64,000 nt of DNA. It comes from Embiotoca jacksoni (Eukaryota > Chordata > Actinopteri > Embiotocidae). The translations under genes were made by a program, and so were the position numbers. The notes below the pieces were generated by a model that was not told the DNA's origin, did not search any database, and saw nothing but the letters and a program-made list of their open reading frames with translations. The stretch's first letter is position 1, and the number at the start of each line of letters is the position of its first letter. Location: the NCBI GenBank assembly GCA_022577435.1, contig JAKOON010000017.1:1173501-1237500 (forward strand), read 5' to 3'. Positions 45,001-57,810 of the stretch are shown here, one piece after another.

Positions 45001-48000
45001 CCATGTGCCTCACAACCTGAAAACTTACAGTATTCTGCCTACAGCTCTCTTGGATCAAAACCTGTGAATTAGTTGCCTGCAGTGCTGACAATAAGAACAC
45101 AAATAACAGCCTGCTGAGACACACACACTATAAAACATAAATAAATAATCAATCAAATATATCATGCACAGGCGGAAGAATACATGAAGAGACGCGTATA
45201 AAAATACACATTATGTTGGAGTTACGAGAAAAAAATTGATGAAACGGAGAAAGAGTGTGAACAGAAAAATGAAAAACTAGAACGGCATACAGTGCAGGAG
45301 AACAGCGGCCGCACAGACAGTAAGTTAGACCAACTTGGATGTCAAATAATGGCTTTAAATTCCAGCTTTGTTAACCCACACATCACCTAACCTCTGCTAA
45401 TGACTCACTCAGGCTTCTTATGGGAAGAATCTGACATTTAATCATCACACCTTTTTTTCCCAGAAACACAGCTGAACAGGATTCGAGGAAAAATGTTAAG
45501 AATGGTGACGGCTGACTGTGGAAACTTTAACAAGCAAACAGCGGCACGTAAAGGCATCTTTATCTTCACACCAAGGAACTTAATTAAACTGACAGCGAAG
45601 TCTTTCTTTTATAGATGTGATTAAACAACCGTAAACCTTCAACAAACCGCTCCGCCGAACAGACTATTTGACTGCTGTGGCGTGTTCAGCCAAGGCTTTG
45701 CCCCTTAAACCCTACACTAAACCATGGCCAGCGTCGCTGCCTGTTAGACTGAGAAAACAGTGACCTCTATAAAGACAAACCAACAACAAATCTTTGCAAA
45801 GAGGAAAAATCCTTCAGTTTGTAAAAGTACATATGCATCACCCCGCTGTGTGGAAAGAGCTATAGCAATTACCCGAGTGACAGAATTTTTGGTATTAGTA
45901 GAATAAAACAATAAATCAAGAACGTGCTTGGCAGCTTCATATATATTGAAAGAAATCAGTAGTATACGATCTCTGCTGGTGCTCTATGAGCACAAACCCA
46001 CAACATCAGCTGCCATATGACAACTCATATGTCTCATATGACAACTTGGGCAGACACAAGCCCAAAACCGCTCACAGCATCAACAGAGAAGAGGTCAACG
46101 TTACCAACCAGGAGTCTCTGGACAGCCAGTGAAAGATGGAGGCCTGTGACAAAACACATGTCATATGACCACTTGTTGTAACATGACTAACATTTTATAT
46201 CCAGGTCACAGAAAGATTATCTAGATTATATCTATGCAACTTATTCATAGATATAATGTATTTAATGCATGTGTAGTTTGTGTCCCGTCCACAGCTTCTG
46301 CGCTGTGTTTGTTTGCGTGACAGCCCTGTAGGAACGTGACTCGGCCTAGCAGCAGTACTGACAGATTTTTTTTGTTTCCTACTCAAAAAAATACATAGTT
46401 ACACCCAGAGCAGTGTGGACACCAAACATGTTTAATATAAATAAAGGAGAACATAGTGCAGCTCCACCCAAACACCTCATTAAGACCACTGTGGAAAACT
46501 ATTTTAAATGTGGACTAATCTGTTGTGGCAAGGTGCAGAAAAGCTCCAAGAACATTAGCTGCTCGACTTGAAAAAAAAAAAAAGAGTCGCAAGTCCATTT
46601 ACTATCTATCAATTAGAGGTGTTGCATTAAATTAGAGCACCCTGCCCTCTCGAGGGTGTGCACATGTAACTTAATTAGAAGCGGCCAAACACTTAACAAG
46701 TAGGTAAGATGCAGCAGGAGTCACACTAGGAGCTTCAGTGCAACCAGAATAAATAATCTTAATAATGAGTCTGGTGGCGAGGCGGTGATGACATGTCCCC
46801 AGATGTCTCGTGTGGACATATATGATGATGAGTGACCACGGACTGGTTGACAGATGAGGGGCGAAAAGGAGGCACGAAGCGATGTACCCACGTGGCCGGA
46901 GTACCGATGCATTAAAGATAAGTGCACACGGAGCATGCATAAACACTGACGAAGCATGTGCATGTATACGCAGCTAGGCTGCTCGGGGCAGAGCGGTGAA
47001 TCAGGCAGCCTCCAGGTTCTCCACGCTGATGAGGAGAGACAAGCTGCAGACCTTCCCTCCCTTTCCTTTCCTCAGCCATCCGCCCTCCACCCCTCATGGC
47101 TTCTTCTCCTCATTCATCTCAGCACTCGGTTGACATCCCACTTTCCATCCACAGTGCTCGTCTTTATAAACTTATTTTTTGTCAGATTTCAGTCTTCAAA
47201 TATTTTTGTTCACTCACTGTGTGTTTCATTGTCCTTTCACGGTCTTGTTTTCTTTCCCTTTCGTTGCTCTCTCCTGCTTCCTGTCACGTCCTTTTCAATC
47301 CCTTTGCACCACATGGTTCTAAGCTTAAGGTTTCATAGAGGCTGGGAAAATTCACTTTCATTTATTTAGGGACACGGAGAAGTGAAATCTTACCAGATAG
47401 TCATCCGGCCTGATGCCAAACAGTTCCCTGAAGTAGCGGAAGGCCACAGGAGCGTACGTTTTAAAGCGGAAGTCTGGGAAATGATGTGCTGGAGTGAGGT
47501 TGCTCCCTTCACTAAAGTGGAAAACAAATTAAAAAAAAACAATCATCCAATTAAAAAAAAAAACTCTATCAGCAACTACCAGCAACCCACATTAAAACCA
47601 CAGTATCCTGATTAGGTGTACTACAGAGCTTGGGCGGGTGTTTTGGGTGTAGTAGTAACCTCGGGAAAAAGATGCTCTCCACCACGTAGAAGTCCTGCAT
47701 CAACACATCTCTCTCAGGCTTGGAGCTCAGGTTGCCCACTGTGTAGCCAATGCCCAGCTGGATGGCACCTTTCAAGGCTGATGATGTAGTCTGCAGAGGG
47801 AGGAGGAGGGAGATATAGACAATTAAATATTGCTCCTTCTGTAGCCTGTAGCAGTGTCAGATATATTGCCTTCAATGTAGTTTCTCTGTAGAAAAAAAAA
47901 TAGTTCAATATAAATAGAAATAGTTCAGTAGAATATGGCCTATGATGATATCATCCATGGCACCTACAGTAACATCTTTGTTCAACACCTTTTTCACTCG

Positions 48001-48968
48001 GATTCAAAGAAGATACCGTATTTTACAGCAGATCCATGTGCTGTCTATGCTACCTTCTTGTAAGTGGTTTCCCCTGATGCATCCACCCCTCTGTGGCCAA
48101 TCTTCTTTCCCTGACCGGGCTGCCCTGATGATGAGGGCATCTGATGAGCGGGAGAGACACAGATTAGTATTACCGGACTGGAGTGCTGGCACCTGTTCAT
48201 TAACATTGATAATTTGATTATTAAAGAGAGGGGAGTGACACAATATCAACACATGTACTACAGCTTTGATGTTTTTCACATAGAAGACCAAGTGTTCATT
48301 TTAAAGCAGCACACAAACTTTGGTTTATCTGCTCTTAGGAGCTTTAATGAGTGAAATTTTACCCTCTTAATCAATCAAACCCAAACTGTGCACAGCAGGA
48401 CGTCTGACTGCTCCGTTTGTGGTGTAATCAGATTTAGACAATTCTCCATCTCATCCAGCATAAATGCTACTGCTGCTGTTGTAAGTAATGTGGCATGTAA
48501 TGTGGGTAAATTGGCATTTCAGTAGAATTAAATACTCAGCAGACTCCAATTAAACAAATTGCCCATTACTTGGAGGTTTTTTTTTAATGTGCTGTACAGT
48601 CTGAAGTGCCAGATGAATGAGATTCAGCAAATTAGGAGGATTAAGATCATGTGAGTCAAGTGGTCCAGCAAAGACAAGGAATACAACCCGAACGCTTTTA
48701 AATACTTTGTACCGTCTGGCGTTATGTCGCCTGTATCAACATTTGTGGTCGTCTTCATGTACCAAATAGGGAAATTATGTACAGCAAATGAATTGGCCCA
48801 AATATCAATTGACTAAAATAATCAGATGAAACCGTTTTGGTGTACTAGTTTTGGCTAAAACCAAAGAGGAAGGAGATATTGATTGATGCGAGGGATGTAA
48901 AAGAGCACACGATCACAGGGACAGACGGTGGCTCACCTCTGTGATGAAGGCTTTCTTAGCAGCAGCGT
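26128..48968 (-). CDS. pip5k1c: Phosphatidylinositol 4-phosphate 5-kinase type I gamma (exons 2-17)
   Basis: The enzyme makes PI(4,5)P2 from PI4P at adhesions, synapses and clathrin pits. Minus-strand exons: 48937-48968, 48054-48140, 47660-47790, 47394-47511, 44064-44216, 40410-40709, 39457-39665, 37754-37837, 37436-37484, 35728-35812, 34788-34949, 34099-34240, 33667-33699, 33276-33395, 29716-29986, optional 27366-27434, and 26128-26217. All borders are GT-AG and all phases agree; the first 15 give 1976 coding bases. Key motifs: P-loop [10 protein letters not shown] with lysine in EFIIKTV; hinge [39 protein letters not shown]; activation-loop KKLEHTWK (Glu typical of type I) and [10 protein letters not shown]. 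The C-terminal tail ends in WVYSPLHY, unique to the gamma talin-binding variants. Exon 1 (phase 1 donor) and the stop-bearing exon were not identified. Confidence 0.97.
26984..27029. repeat. (AC)n microsatellite
   Basis: About 22 AC units in the pip5k1c intron between the two alternative C-terminal exons. Confidence 0.95.
27366..27434 (-). CDS. pip5k1c: pip5k1c alternative C-terminal exon (i3/i5-like)
   Basis: 69 bases, phase 0 at both ends, acceptor GCTGTTGTCAG and donor GTAAGTG. It encodes [17 protein letters not shown] then CHSSWR. It is related to the talin-binding exon 1.1 kb further on ([14 protein letters not shown]): P, R, T, W, V, S and P align. The tyrosine and leucine of WVYSPL are V here. 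Mammalian gamma i3/i5 variants use an exon of this kind, from memory. It could be spliced before, or in place of, the next exon. Confidence 0.8.
27435..29715 (-). other. pip5k1c: pip5k1c intron before the alternative C-terminal exon
   Basis: No gene seen. It contains a purine-rich stretch at 27720-27960 and a C run at 28680-28695. Confidence 0.7.
29716..29986 (-). CDS. pip5k1c: pip5k1c exon 16: Ala/Ser-rich linker of the C-terminal tail
   Basis: 271 bases, 90 codons plus a split serine. The first half is low complexity (poly-Ala, then a run of six Ser, then Ala/Pro); the second half, [15 protein letters not shown] then [13 protein letters not shown], matches the conserved end shared by all gamma variants. 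High CpG for the region. Ends at phase 0, allowing the alternative C-termini. Confidence 0.92.
30059..30553. mobile_element. MITE with TTAAAGGTCC terminal inverted repeats, copy 1
   Basis: It starts TTAAAGGTCCC and ends GGACCTTTAA, in the pip5k1c intron after exon 15. Interior blocks such as TATTTGCAGTCTTGATA, TTTGTGTCTGTGT and GTCCAAACGGCACA recur in the copy at 60634-61012. No transposase frame. The TTAA at each end may be the target duplication. Confidence 0.8.
30554..33275 (-). other. pip5k1c: Remainder of the pip5k1c intron between exons 15 and 16
   Basis: No coding sequence recognised. A pyrimidine-rich segment spans 31240-31450 on the plus strand. Reading frames there are compositional. 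Confidence 0.6.
34005..34092. repeat. (GT)44 microsatellite beside a splice donor
   Basis: Pure dinucleotide repeat. On the transcribed strand of pip5k1c it is (AC)n and begins six bases after the last base of exon 13 (34099; donor GTACTA). Confidence 0.97.
34560..34656 (+). mobile_element. Retroelement 3' tail with CT / TATC repeat
   Basis: GTCCCACTGAGGGATTAATA then AAGTATCTCTCT, followed by about 19 CT units and short TATC repeats. Fish non-LTR elements often end GGGATTAATAAAGTATCTAT with such tails. Located in the pip5k1c intron between exons 12 and 13. Confidence 0.55.
35813..37435 (-). other. pip5k1c: pip5k1c intron between exons 10 and 11
   Basis: No gene. A 145-codon plus-strand frame at 36430-36867 has no recognisable features. 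Confidence 0.7.
37838..39456 (-). other. pip5k1c: pip5k1c intron between exons 8 and 9
   Basis: AT-rich, with a 33-base A run at 39046-39078 that may be a decayed retroelement tail. No coding sequence seen. Confidence 0.65.
39457..47790 (-). CDS. pip5k1c: pip5k1c kinase core exons 4-8
   Basis: Exon 4 (47660-47790) starts [18 protein letters not shown]. Exon 5 (47394-47511) has [18 protein letters not shown]. Exon 6 (44064-44216) carries the phosphate-binding loop and catalytic lysine. Exon 7 (40410-40709) has the hinge and [10 protein letters not shown]. Exon 8 (39457-39665) has IMDYSLLLG and a charged linker ending near DTDDT. No active-site residue is missing. Confidence 0.95.
39666..40409 (-). 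other. pip5k1c: pip5k1c intron between exons 7 and 8
   Basis: No recognisable feature. Confidence 0.7.
40710..44063 (-). other. pip5k1c: pip5k1c intron between exons 6 and 7
   Basis: Contains the repeat at 41676-42085 and a purine-rich block at about 42355-42840. No coding sequence seen. Confidence 0.65.
41676..42085. mobile_element. Dispersed DNA-transposon-like repeat
   Basis: The left end reads AGGCCAGCTGATACTGGATT; the right end, reverse-complemented, reads CACAGATACTGATTTATGGG, then TGTATTGGCCGATATTTGCC. The GATACTGRATTT motif at both ends suggests inverted termini. The text CAAATATCGGCCAATACA is common in fish repeats of this type. A fragment is at 1929-2010. Confidence 0.5.
44217..47393 (-). 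other. pip5k1c: pip5k1c intron between exons 5 and 6
   Basis: No gene recognised. T/A homopolymers at 44759-44776 and 46570-46583. Confidence 0.65.
48054..48968 (-). CDS. pip5k1c: pip5k1c N-terminal exons 2 and 3
   Basis: Exon 2 (48937-48968, 32 bases) encodes [10 protein letters not shown] after a split codon. Exon 3 (48054-48140) encodes [18 protein letters not shown] and TTYKK, the basic N-terminal lead-in that matches the PIP5K1C N-terminus. The intervening 796 bases are intron. Confidence 0.9.
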
Positions 48969-50256
48969 CTGAAACAGAAAAAAGTACAGAGACAAAGACA
49001 GCCGTGTTAGTCGCTATTTGACGTAGAGCCTTCGTTAGTCACATCATTAGTGCTCTCGGTGACAAAGATGAATCCCAAACAGCCCAACATTATGTAATAA
49101 CAGTGTCAAACATAAGCAGAGGCCTGCCGGAGTAACTGCAGGAAACATAGTGTCAGCTACAAGGACACTAAGTCCTTTTTAAACCCTCATGTGCTGAATG
49201 CACTTTTTTTTTTTTTTTTTTGCCATCTTAGCAGAACACTATCAGACATACTAACGTCAGTCTGTTTGGTGGATGTTCATATGGTCCAACTTTTTTGGTC
49301 GAGAGTAAAATATCTCATCACAGTGGCGTTTCTATCAGTCAAAAACATAAGACTGTATATAAAAGTGGATGTAGCTTTCAGCTCTGATAAATAAGGTCGA
49401 TGTGGAGGTGCAATACCAATGCCATCAAAGCTCGGACCCATTTTTACTATGGTTGATCACAAGAGACTTCATTTTGAATGTAAACTACTGTGCTAAGAAC
49501 TTTCCAATCAGCTATAAGTTTGTAGGTGTGTGAGTAAACTATATGCAAACACTGATAAATGCTATTTGCACACATCACATATGAGGATCTCGTAAATATC
49601 AGAGGCAGAGCTGTCTTATATCGCTTATGTTATGACACTCTCTAGTCTAATAACAGGAATGAAGGCAGGACGGAAAGGCAATCAGAGGGCTGTTTCCACC
49701 AGGAAGGCCTGAAATAGATGCGTAATTATAGACATATAACACATTTATTATAATAATTCAGTGAATTGAAAGAGTGGAGACAGAGAGAGAGATGAGAGAG
49801 GGCTTCAGACAGAGAAGGAATAAACCAGCCTCACTCATGTACTGTTATCATCACGACCACCATCACACTCAGCCGCCCGGATGGAGGAATTTATGAAGAA
49901 ACTACTGAAACACGGTCTCACTGCTGAGAATACATAAATCAAGATGCAACCATCACTGATGAGATGATACAGTCCTAATTTTAAGAGACCATATGGAGCC
50001 AGGATGTTAAAAAGATTTTCTCACGACAGGGTGTCACTACAGTTACAACCGCTCCCATACTACTGAGACATACTATAGGTTCCTCAGTTCTACTATGACA
50101 TGTTAATAGATTTGATTTGGGTGGAGAAGATTTGCTTTTATGTATCACTGCTACACATGCATTACACTTATATTAATGTAAAACAGCAACTGGGCGAAAG
50201 ACCGACTTTGGTTTAAAATGGGTACTTTGCTGCTTCTGACTAAATAAGGAAGCATT

Positions 50257-50260
<4 letters not shown>

Positions 50261-50324
<64 letters not shown>
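50261..50324. repeat. (TG)32 microsatellite
   Basis: Pure dinucleotide repeat. Confidence 0.97.
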
Positions 50325-50325
<1 letters not shown>

Positions 50326-51143
50326 CAGAATAATAAAGAGAAAAGATAGACAGACTCAGTCGTGCCTCATCTTATTAAGGATTTTGTCAACAAATTACAT
50401 GGTATTAGCAGTTTAAAATGAGTTGATAGTGCAATTAACAGTAGTTCGAGACACATTGCATGATTGTGAACAATTCACAACAGGTTAAACCACGATGGCA
50501 GGAAACTGAACATGACTTTCTGTCTGGACTCCTTGGTAACTTCCTCTTCTCAGCAGTGTGACTCACCAGATGAGGCACTAACCGCTACCCTATATAACCC
50601 AGTGTGTCTCAGGAGTGTGACAGCATCCTCACAGCTTGACTCCGAGATTGCAGCTGAACTGATAGCCAGCCTCTCCCGTCTCTGTGCGCCTGCCTGGCTG
50701 CCTGCCTCTCGTGGATGCCCATGTGACTTGAGCCACAGAATCGGCAGTTTGCCACCCCTCCTCCTACTCTGCCGCTCTATCTCTCTCCCTCAGTCACACA
50801 CATGTTCGCGCTGGGATGAGCAAACCAGAGCGTGCCACTAGAGCTCCCTGCAAGCCGGAACAATCCAGGGAATAACATTTTATGAAAAAAGAAAAAGAAA
50901 AAGCATGCCGATGAAGAAATGTTTGCAATGCAGATAATTAAAGACGAGAGTCTACTGCTTTCTACCATGTCTTGGCTGGTTTAGTGTGGCTCTTCCACAT
51001 CTCTGTCATTTCCAAGTGCCTGTTCCCTATGTATTTGCATGTGGGAGATTATGCCGTGTATCTCTTCCTTTCTGCAGGCCTGCACCTGGTAAGACATCCT
51101 TCAGATTGTTTATGCAAAGGTATGCGAGTGCGGTTTTAGGGCA

Positions 51144-51145
<2 letters not shown>

Positions 51146-51236
<91 letters not shown>

Positions 51237-51241
51237 TGTGT
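51146..51241. repeat. (TG)n(TGCG)n compound microsatellite
   Basis: About 60 bases of GT followed by eight TGCG-type units. The whole tract alternates purine and pyrimidine. Confidence 0.95.
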
Positions 51242-52886
51242 GGTAATTGAGCATATAAGAGTCTGGCTGTGTGTCCACAACCGTGACAATTTAACCAGGA
51301 ACGTGGGCCAATTTGGATCCATTCTGCTGGATGAGTGACTTCCTGACAAGCTATTATCGATATTCTGTTCAGGCCGTGCATTAAGGAGCAAACTGAGTGG
51401 GAAGTACTTGTGGGGATTTTTGCAACCTGTAAACCATCGAAAAATCATTTAGCCTAATTTAAATTTAACTTGTTGGATTCACATCATCTATTATTCCAGT
51501 CTTCACCAACATAAATACAGACAGGAATGCGATTATTATAAATAAAACAAATTATGAGAGAAAAGTTACAGCCCTGAGAACAGATGTGTGGAAGAAGCCA
51601 GAACTACATTTACATTTGTAGCCATATAATTGATAAGTATGCCAGACTGAAATGTAATTATGTTGTGATTACAAGCAACTAATTGGGAGTGCGAGAATCA
51701 AAACCGTGGTGCCCTGCAGCTACTGTAATTATTAACTGATATGATAACAGAAAGTGAAAAACATAAAACTGGGGAGTGTCATTGAGCGCCAAAACAAATG
51801 GGCTCATCTGTGATAACTGAACTTCACCCATAACTACATTTAACTCATCATATTGCTGTGTTAAATGAGGTTTTACCAGTAAAAACTGCGTGAAAACCGC
51901 CTTCAGAAACATGTCTCTACCCTAAAAACAGAACATGACGTCATCCCTCCATTTGCCTTTGAAAGGTTACCTTTGAGATTCAATGTTAAGAGGCTGCAGA
52001 TTGAGGCCATGAGGAAAAATGGGTCCTACTTTACCGTCATCCTGCAGCCGGCTGTGGAGATCTTCAGGGGATGCAACAGCAAATAGACCCTTCCAAATAA
52101 ACAGCTTCTAGCCTCCAGTCTGTCGCCTAGCTCGAATGCGATGTGGCTTATTTTTACAACCCTCAAGTGGTTGGTCCGTTACTGTTTGGTGATGGCCATG
52201 TGAAGAGAAGTGAGACACACTTATTTCTGCCATTTTAACATGTAAACATTGTGTCTGATGCATGAATAGGTTCATGTGTTCAAAGACTGATGTCCTAATT
52301 TGGATAAAAGCATCAATATACATCATTGCTAAACCTCACAGCAGACCTTGTGCATTTGCTGAGCTTAATTAATTCAATAAAAGGGCCATATAAGTATTGC
52401 ATCAGTGCATCCCAAGTTTACTCTGCCTATATGCATTAAAGCATGTTTGCAAACAGTTCACCAGATCACTGAAAATTCACTCTGGACATCAAAAAAGGAC
52501 TCAACACTGCGACAAAACACTTGAACACGTGATTAAAATCCCCAAAGCCCACTGTTCATGTAAATATCAAAGTGCAGTAAAAAAAATAAAAAATTTTAAA
52601 AAAAGGAAAAGAAAGTCTGTGTTATGCAACAAGCTCGCACGCAAACACACGTAAAACTGATTCTTGTCCAAACCTGCTCCACAATGTGCAGGATAGGGCG
52701 GATCTTAAGAGGCCTCCCGGGGGAGGGGAGGGGGCATGTGGATGGCTGGGATCCAACACAGGGCAGGATATTCTGTTTTTCTTCATCTCGGTCCCAATTC
52801 TATGATTAATGGGGACCATTTCACAACATCTATGGCACTTTTCCATTAAATTCAGACATATCTACTCTTGCGTCATGTTTATATTC

Positions 52887-53003
<117 letters not shown>

Positions 53004-53250
53004 TCTTTCTTATTTTTTCCATGGTGCCCCAAATTGAGGTCAACCAGCATTTTTTATAACCAGCGCACGTGTGCCTGGAATCAACAGACAGATGCCGCCG
53101 TCCACATGTCCTCTCATGCTGCTGTTAAGTAGGGCATTGGCACAGGCACACAGTTGTATATGATACAAATTTACACATGCATACAGACATCAACGGTTAG
53201 CCCAATCATTAAAGTCAGCACACAGACACCAAAAAAAATGAAACAATAAA

Positions 53251-53300
53251 AGGCAGTCAAAATTCCTAGTATGTTTGGCCAATAAAGCTGATTCTGACAA
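53251..53300 (+). mobile_element. Short retroelement 3' end
   Basis: GGCAGTCAAAATTCCTAGTA, then TGTTTGGCCAATAAAGCTG, then ATTCTGAC. Related to the tail at 10470-10527. Confidence 0.6.
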
Positions 53301-56300
53301 AAAAAATAAAGTTGTAGCCATGACAATCGACGATGCTTCAAATATGGATGTTTCTGCAAAACAAGGGGGTGGTTTTGCATTATCTTTTGTAGATGAATTT
53401 GTATGAAAACAGCGGGAAGAAACTAACAGAAAAAAACTTCAATCACTATTTCCGTCTCGTTTTCCACCATTTAAGGTTAACAGTCGCTCTTTTGATGATG
53501 TCGTCTTGGTGCGCTTCCTTCTTACGCTACAGTTTGATGGCACGAGTGAATCAGCACCACCAACGAGGCACTTATATTATTTGATCGATGACATTTTGCT
53601 CATATTAACATTATGGATTTAGTTGCAAAGCTAACACTACAGCCAATAAATAGCTCTTCCTCTTCATATGATGTATTATCAAACAATGATTAAGCCTATA
53701 CTACATTAGTGTCATAAAATGAACAGAAAAAGACAATTCTTTTTTTTTTAATTAAAAAATATCCCAGACCTATGTCGTAGCCGAGTGCCTTTCAGTGACA
53801 AAATCAATCAACAACAAAAAAAGGACTTAGGTATGTCACTTAATGGTTCACATCATGTACTGTATTGATGTGTCTCCCTGCGGCTGAGCGATGATGCTCC
53901 AGCTATTGATTGGGTGTAAATTTTTCATGCCACCACAAAGCAGCATTTGATTATTGTGTCTAAGTGCGCCTGACGTGACCCACAGAAAGCAGAATTCCAT
54001 CAGGTTGTCGATTTTAAAAGAGCAGAAGAATCGACACGGCAGCACACTCAGTACAACGTGGAGTAAAATACAAGCAGCTCTTATGACAGTGTTTGATTAT
54101 GGAATTGTAATATTATCTCAGCGTAGGGATGTTTTAGAAGGGGGAAACCCTTTTTTTTTGTCTCATGTCCAGGATGCTGCCGACAGACAGAGCACCTCTT
54201 TTTAAAGAATATGTTAAGTCATGGTTAACATCAGCCTTGTGCTCAGGAGAGTTAGACAACAGTGATGGCTGCGTGTGGACTGAGACGGCAAACTGATCTG
54301 AAACCAGTGTCATCAGGCCATTCCATCCTTGAGTCCTTTATCTCAGTAGCCAGCAGGCTGTGTATTTTTCCATGACCGCACCAGCCAGTCAGTCAGTCAG
54401 TCAATACGGTCCTCATACTCTGAACCACCTTGACATCCTCAAGCAACAAGTGATATTTTCAGTTCAGTATCGTCCCTTCATATTGTATAAAGGCTTAGTT
54501 AACCATTTGAAACCATCCTCACATGTATAAATGCTATGCTGAATATAATATCAATCTATATTAGTTAAAGCAAGACTTTTTTTTTAGCTCGTTTTAGCAT
54601 GAAGAACCAGAAGAAGGGGGAAACATCTCGGTTCTGTCTGAATAAACTCAATCTGCCGAATAAAATAACGTGTTTTCATTAGACCGTAACGTCACCAATT
54701 GGTTTGTAATCTGCTATTTTGAAGCCTCCAGTCTGGCATTTTGGCCGTCTTGATCTTGGTTTTCTGGACAGACCATGCATGAACAAGATGGGAAACCTGA
54801 GGGGACACTATTCCCACCCACCTGTACTGGCAACCTGACTGTAACCCAGGTATGTCAATTAAACCAGACCACCCCCAAACATTTCTCTTTTTGAGGCCTA
54901 ATATATAATCAATAATGTAATTATTTCCAGGTGGACTACCAGAGCACTGATCAGAAGGAGTAAATTTAGCTAATGACACCATAATGACTTGTGGACATTT
55001 TTTTAATTAGATATTATTTTATAAGAGAAGTTGACACTTTTTAAATGGGAATCGATGGGAGCCAGCCCCTCGTGGCCGTCAACGTTTAAGGCACTGGACT
55101 CTGTGACAACATACATTTCTTACAGTCTATGGATTAGACCCATTGTTTTAAATTCAGATCATTTTTTTGACAATTACTTCTAATTACCTCTGTAAGAGTA
55201 ATCCAGTGTTTCATTGTGCTATTAAATTACCATGCACAGACACACACATTGTTCTAAAAACCTGGTGTAAATATTCACGTGTGCATCCATGTATGTCAAC
55301 AATGACTTCCAACTGACCATTCCTCTTCAATCAGCTAGCTGGCTGGAGACACTTGCAATGAAAGAGTCACCAACTTCCTCATGCTAAGCTTTTCAAAGTG
55401 TCTTTAAATGTTTCTAGCAATTACGGCACTCTGGCAAAATAATATCCTCACTGCTTCTGCATGTAAACATATACAGAGGCAGAGAAACGCACACCGTCAA
55501 CGAGGCCAGGCACTTAAAATACTTCAGGTAATTTCGCTGAACCCAGCTCTTCATACATCAGTTAAACTGGAACGAGGTTGCCGGCACAAATGCACTACCC
55601 TTTCTCTTCAATATATTCCCCTCAGTATTTCTTTGATTTACTGAACAGCGTGGTGCTCACAATGGGGGAAAGCCGCTCTTTCCTCTGTTGTCACTACACA
55701 TCATACATTATGTATAATGCAGTCAATGCATGGAGGGAGCGGGCGGCTGGAGAAGACAGCTTTTTACTATGCCAAGTCACCCATTATGATCGATAGCACC
55801 AGGCGAGGAAGCAGGCTTAATAAAAAGCTTCCTGGCAGCAGCTGCCTCAACCCCCAAACCCATTTCAGAGATTTAGCTTGAGGCAAGAGGATGAACAATG
55901 AAGCTGGACGCAGGCAAATATAAAGAGAAGAACCTTTATTTACTTAAGGAACCTTTATGAGAAGTAGAAGAAGTACTGTATGTATTGTTAATGCAAGGTA
56001 GGCAATCAATGACTTTACCAACATTAAAATAATAGAGTGCTGTTTTTATAGCTGTACTGGGTTTGCTCAGTTTTATTCCCATATATACTGAGCCTTAGGT
56101 TGGTCGGTCCACTGCAAGAGCAAAATAAATCAATACAAATTTAATGGATTACCATCCATTTTTGTGTAGACAATTATGACCCTCAGGAGAGTGGTACATG
56201 GACCCACTGGGGAAATACTCGTGTCTGATGGTGAGTTATACATCACCATCATCGTGTGTATATTCTAGTCACCAAAAGCTCACCATGGAATTATTAGCGA

Positions 56301-56883
56301 TATCAGTATCGTTAGACTGGAAAATTGACAGCAGGCAGAGAAACAGAGCAGCTTGCACGTCAATATAACAGCAGTGATGTCTCATACTTTTAAAGGGATT
56401 TAGAGTACGAGAGATACGAGGACAACAATATCCTCAATAACACACTTTACCTGCTTGTGATTTATTGAATTATCAGGGAAAATCCCTGTACTTACATGTT
56501 GAGACACACACACACACAACATTACCATGGTTACCAAATGATTTGTGTAAACATTTTCTTTATATAGATTATTACTTACTTAACAACATAATTCCTCTTA
56601 AAGTCACATATCTTACTATAGCGATGATGAACCAAACTGCCGTGACATTATCTTCAATGTGACACACACACACTGGCTGAATCCTGTCTGACAACCAGAC
56701 AGCTACTCAATTGACGACGGTGTGGTTTTGTGGGTTGCCATTAATCGAGTGGTCCAACTTTGGCACAACTGTTCCCCGCGGAAAACCAAAAACAGCAGGT
56801 AGAGTCGAGGCAAGCCGCTACTGATAACAATTATTGCTGGGCTTTAAAATCCCTATTATTTTCCACTGGTTCAGAGCAGGAAA

Positions 56884-56888
<5 letters not shown>

Positions 56889-56950
<62 letters not shown>
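56889..56950. repeat. (CA)31 microsatellite
   Basis: Pure dinucleotide repeat. Confidence 0.97.
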
Positions 56951-56952
<2 letters not shown>

Positions 56953-57746
56953 CAATTCAAACACACCAGGCTTGGAAAACCTCAATCACACAGACAGACG
57001 GCAGCCCAAACACAAAGCAGGCCAAATCATGGTCACTACTACTTTACTATCACTAATCCCAATCCCATTCTCTCCAGGCTACTAGACTGACTGTCTGGAT
57101 TATCAGGATAAGATGGCACTAATGCAAGGACAGGTGGAAGTCAACAGACTGTCTGTCTGTTTTCCTGTCCCTGCTCTGCTTCTGCACTGTGACAACTTAA
57201 CATAAAAGTCAGTCTTTTGGCATAATATAGAGACAGTGGTTATTGCAGCATCGGTTGTTATTTCTGTTACATAAAAAGTCATGTTTGCCACATTTCTCGG
57301 CTGGTGACAGGTTGATGAAAATGTAAACATCATCAAAATGCAACACCTGCCAATGCTTTGCATTACTGCCCGCCTTTGCTGTCCGAACCAATTTACTCGA
57401 CAGTCAAATTGACAATGAGAAGTAGTTGCAATGACGGGCTGTGCAGTTACTGACAGCAGCTAATGACTCCAGTCCAAATCTCACTGCCGCTCAGAAGTGC
57501 CTGCGACAGTTACATCTTAATTTCAGTCTGTGGAGGGTACTAATGGAACAGGTGGGTATGAAAGTGTAATTTTTCCTTGGAGAGGCCTGAAAGCTCAGTG
57601 GACTTTGAAATGGAAATTCAAAGTGAGGGGAAGCAGAGAGAGCTGTTTTTATTAAAAAGGGAGCGTAGCTGCTCAGCCAAGTTGGGTGATAGCAGCAGTT
57701 TTTTTGGCTTGGACTACATCAGTGGGGATGACTGTAATGTGTCTGC

Positions 57747-57810
57747 GAGTGAGTGAGTGAGTGAGTGAGTGAGTGAGTGAGTGAGTGAGTGAGTGAGTGA
57801 GTGAGTGAGT
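57747..57810. repeat. (GAGT)16 microsatellite
   Basis: Sixteen uninterrupted tetramers. Confidence 0.97.
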
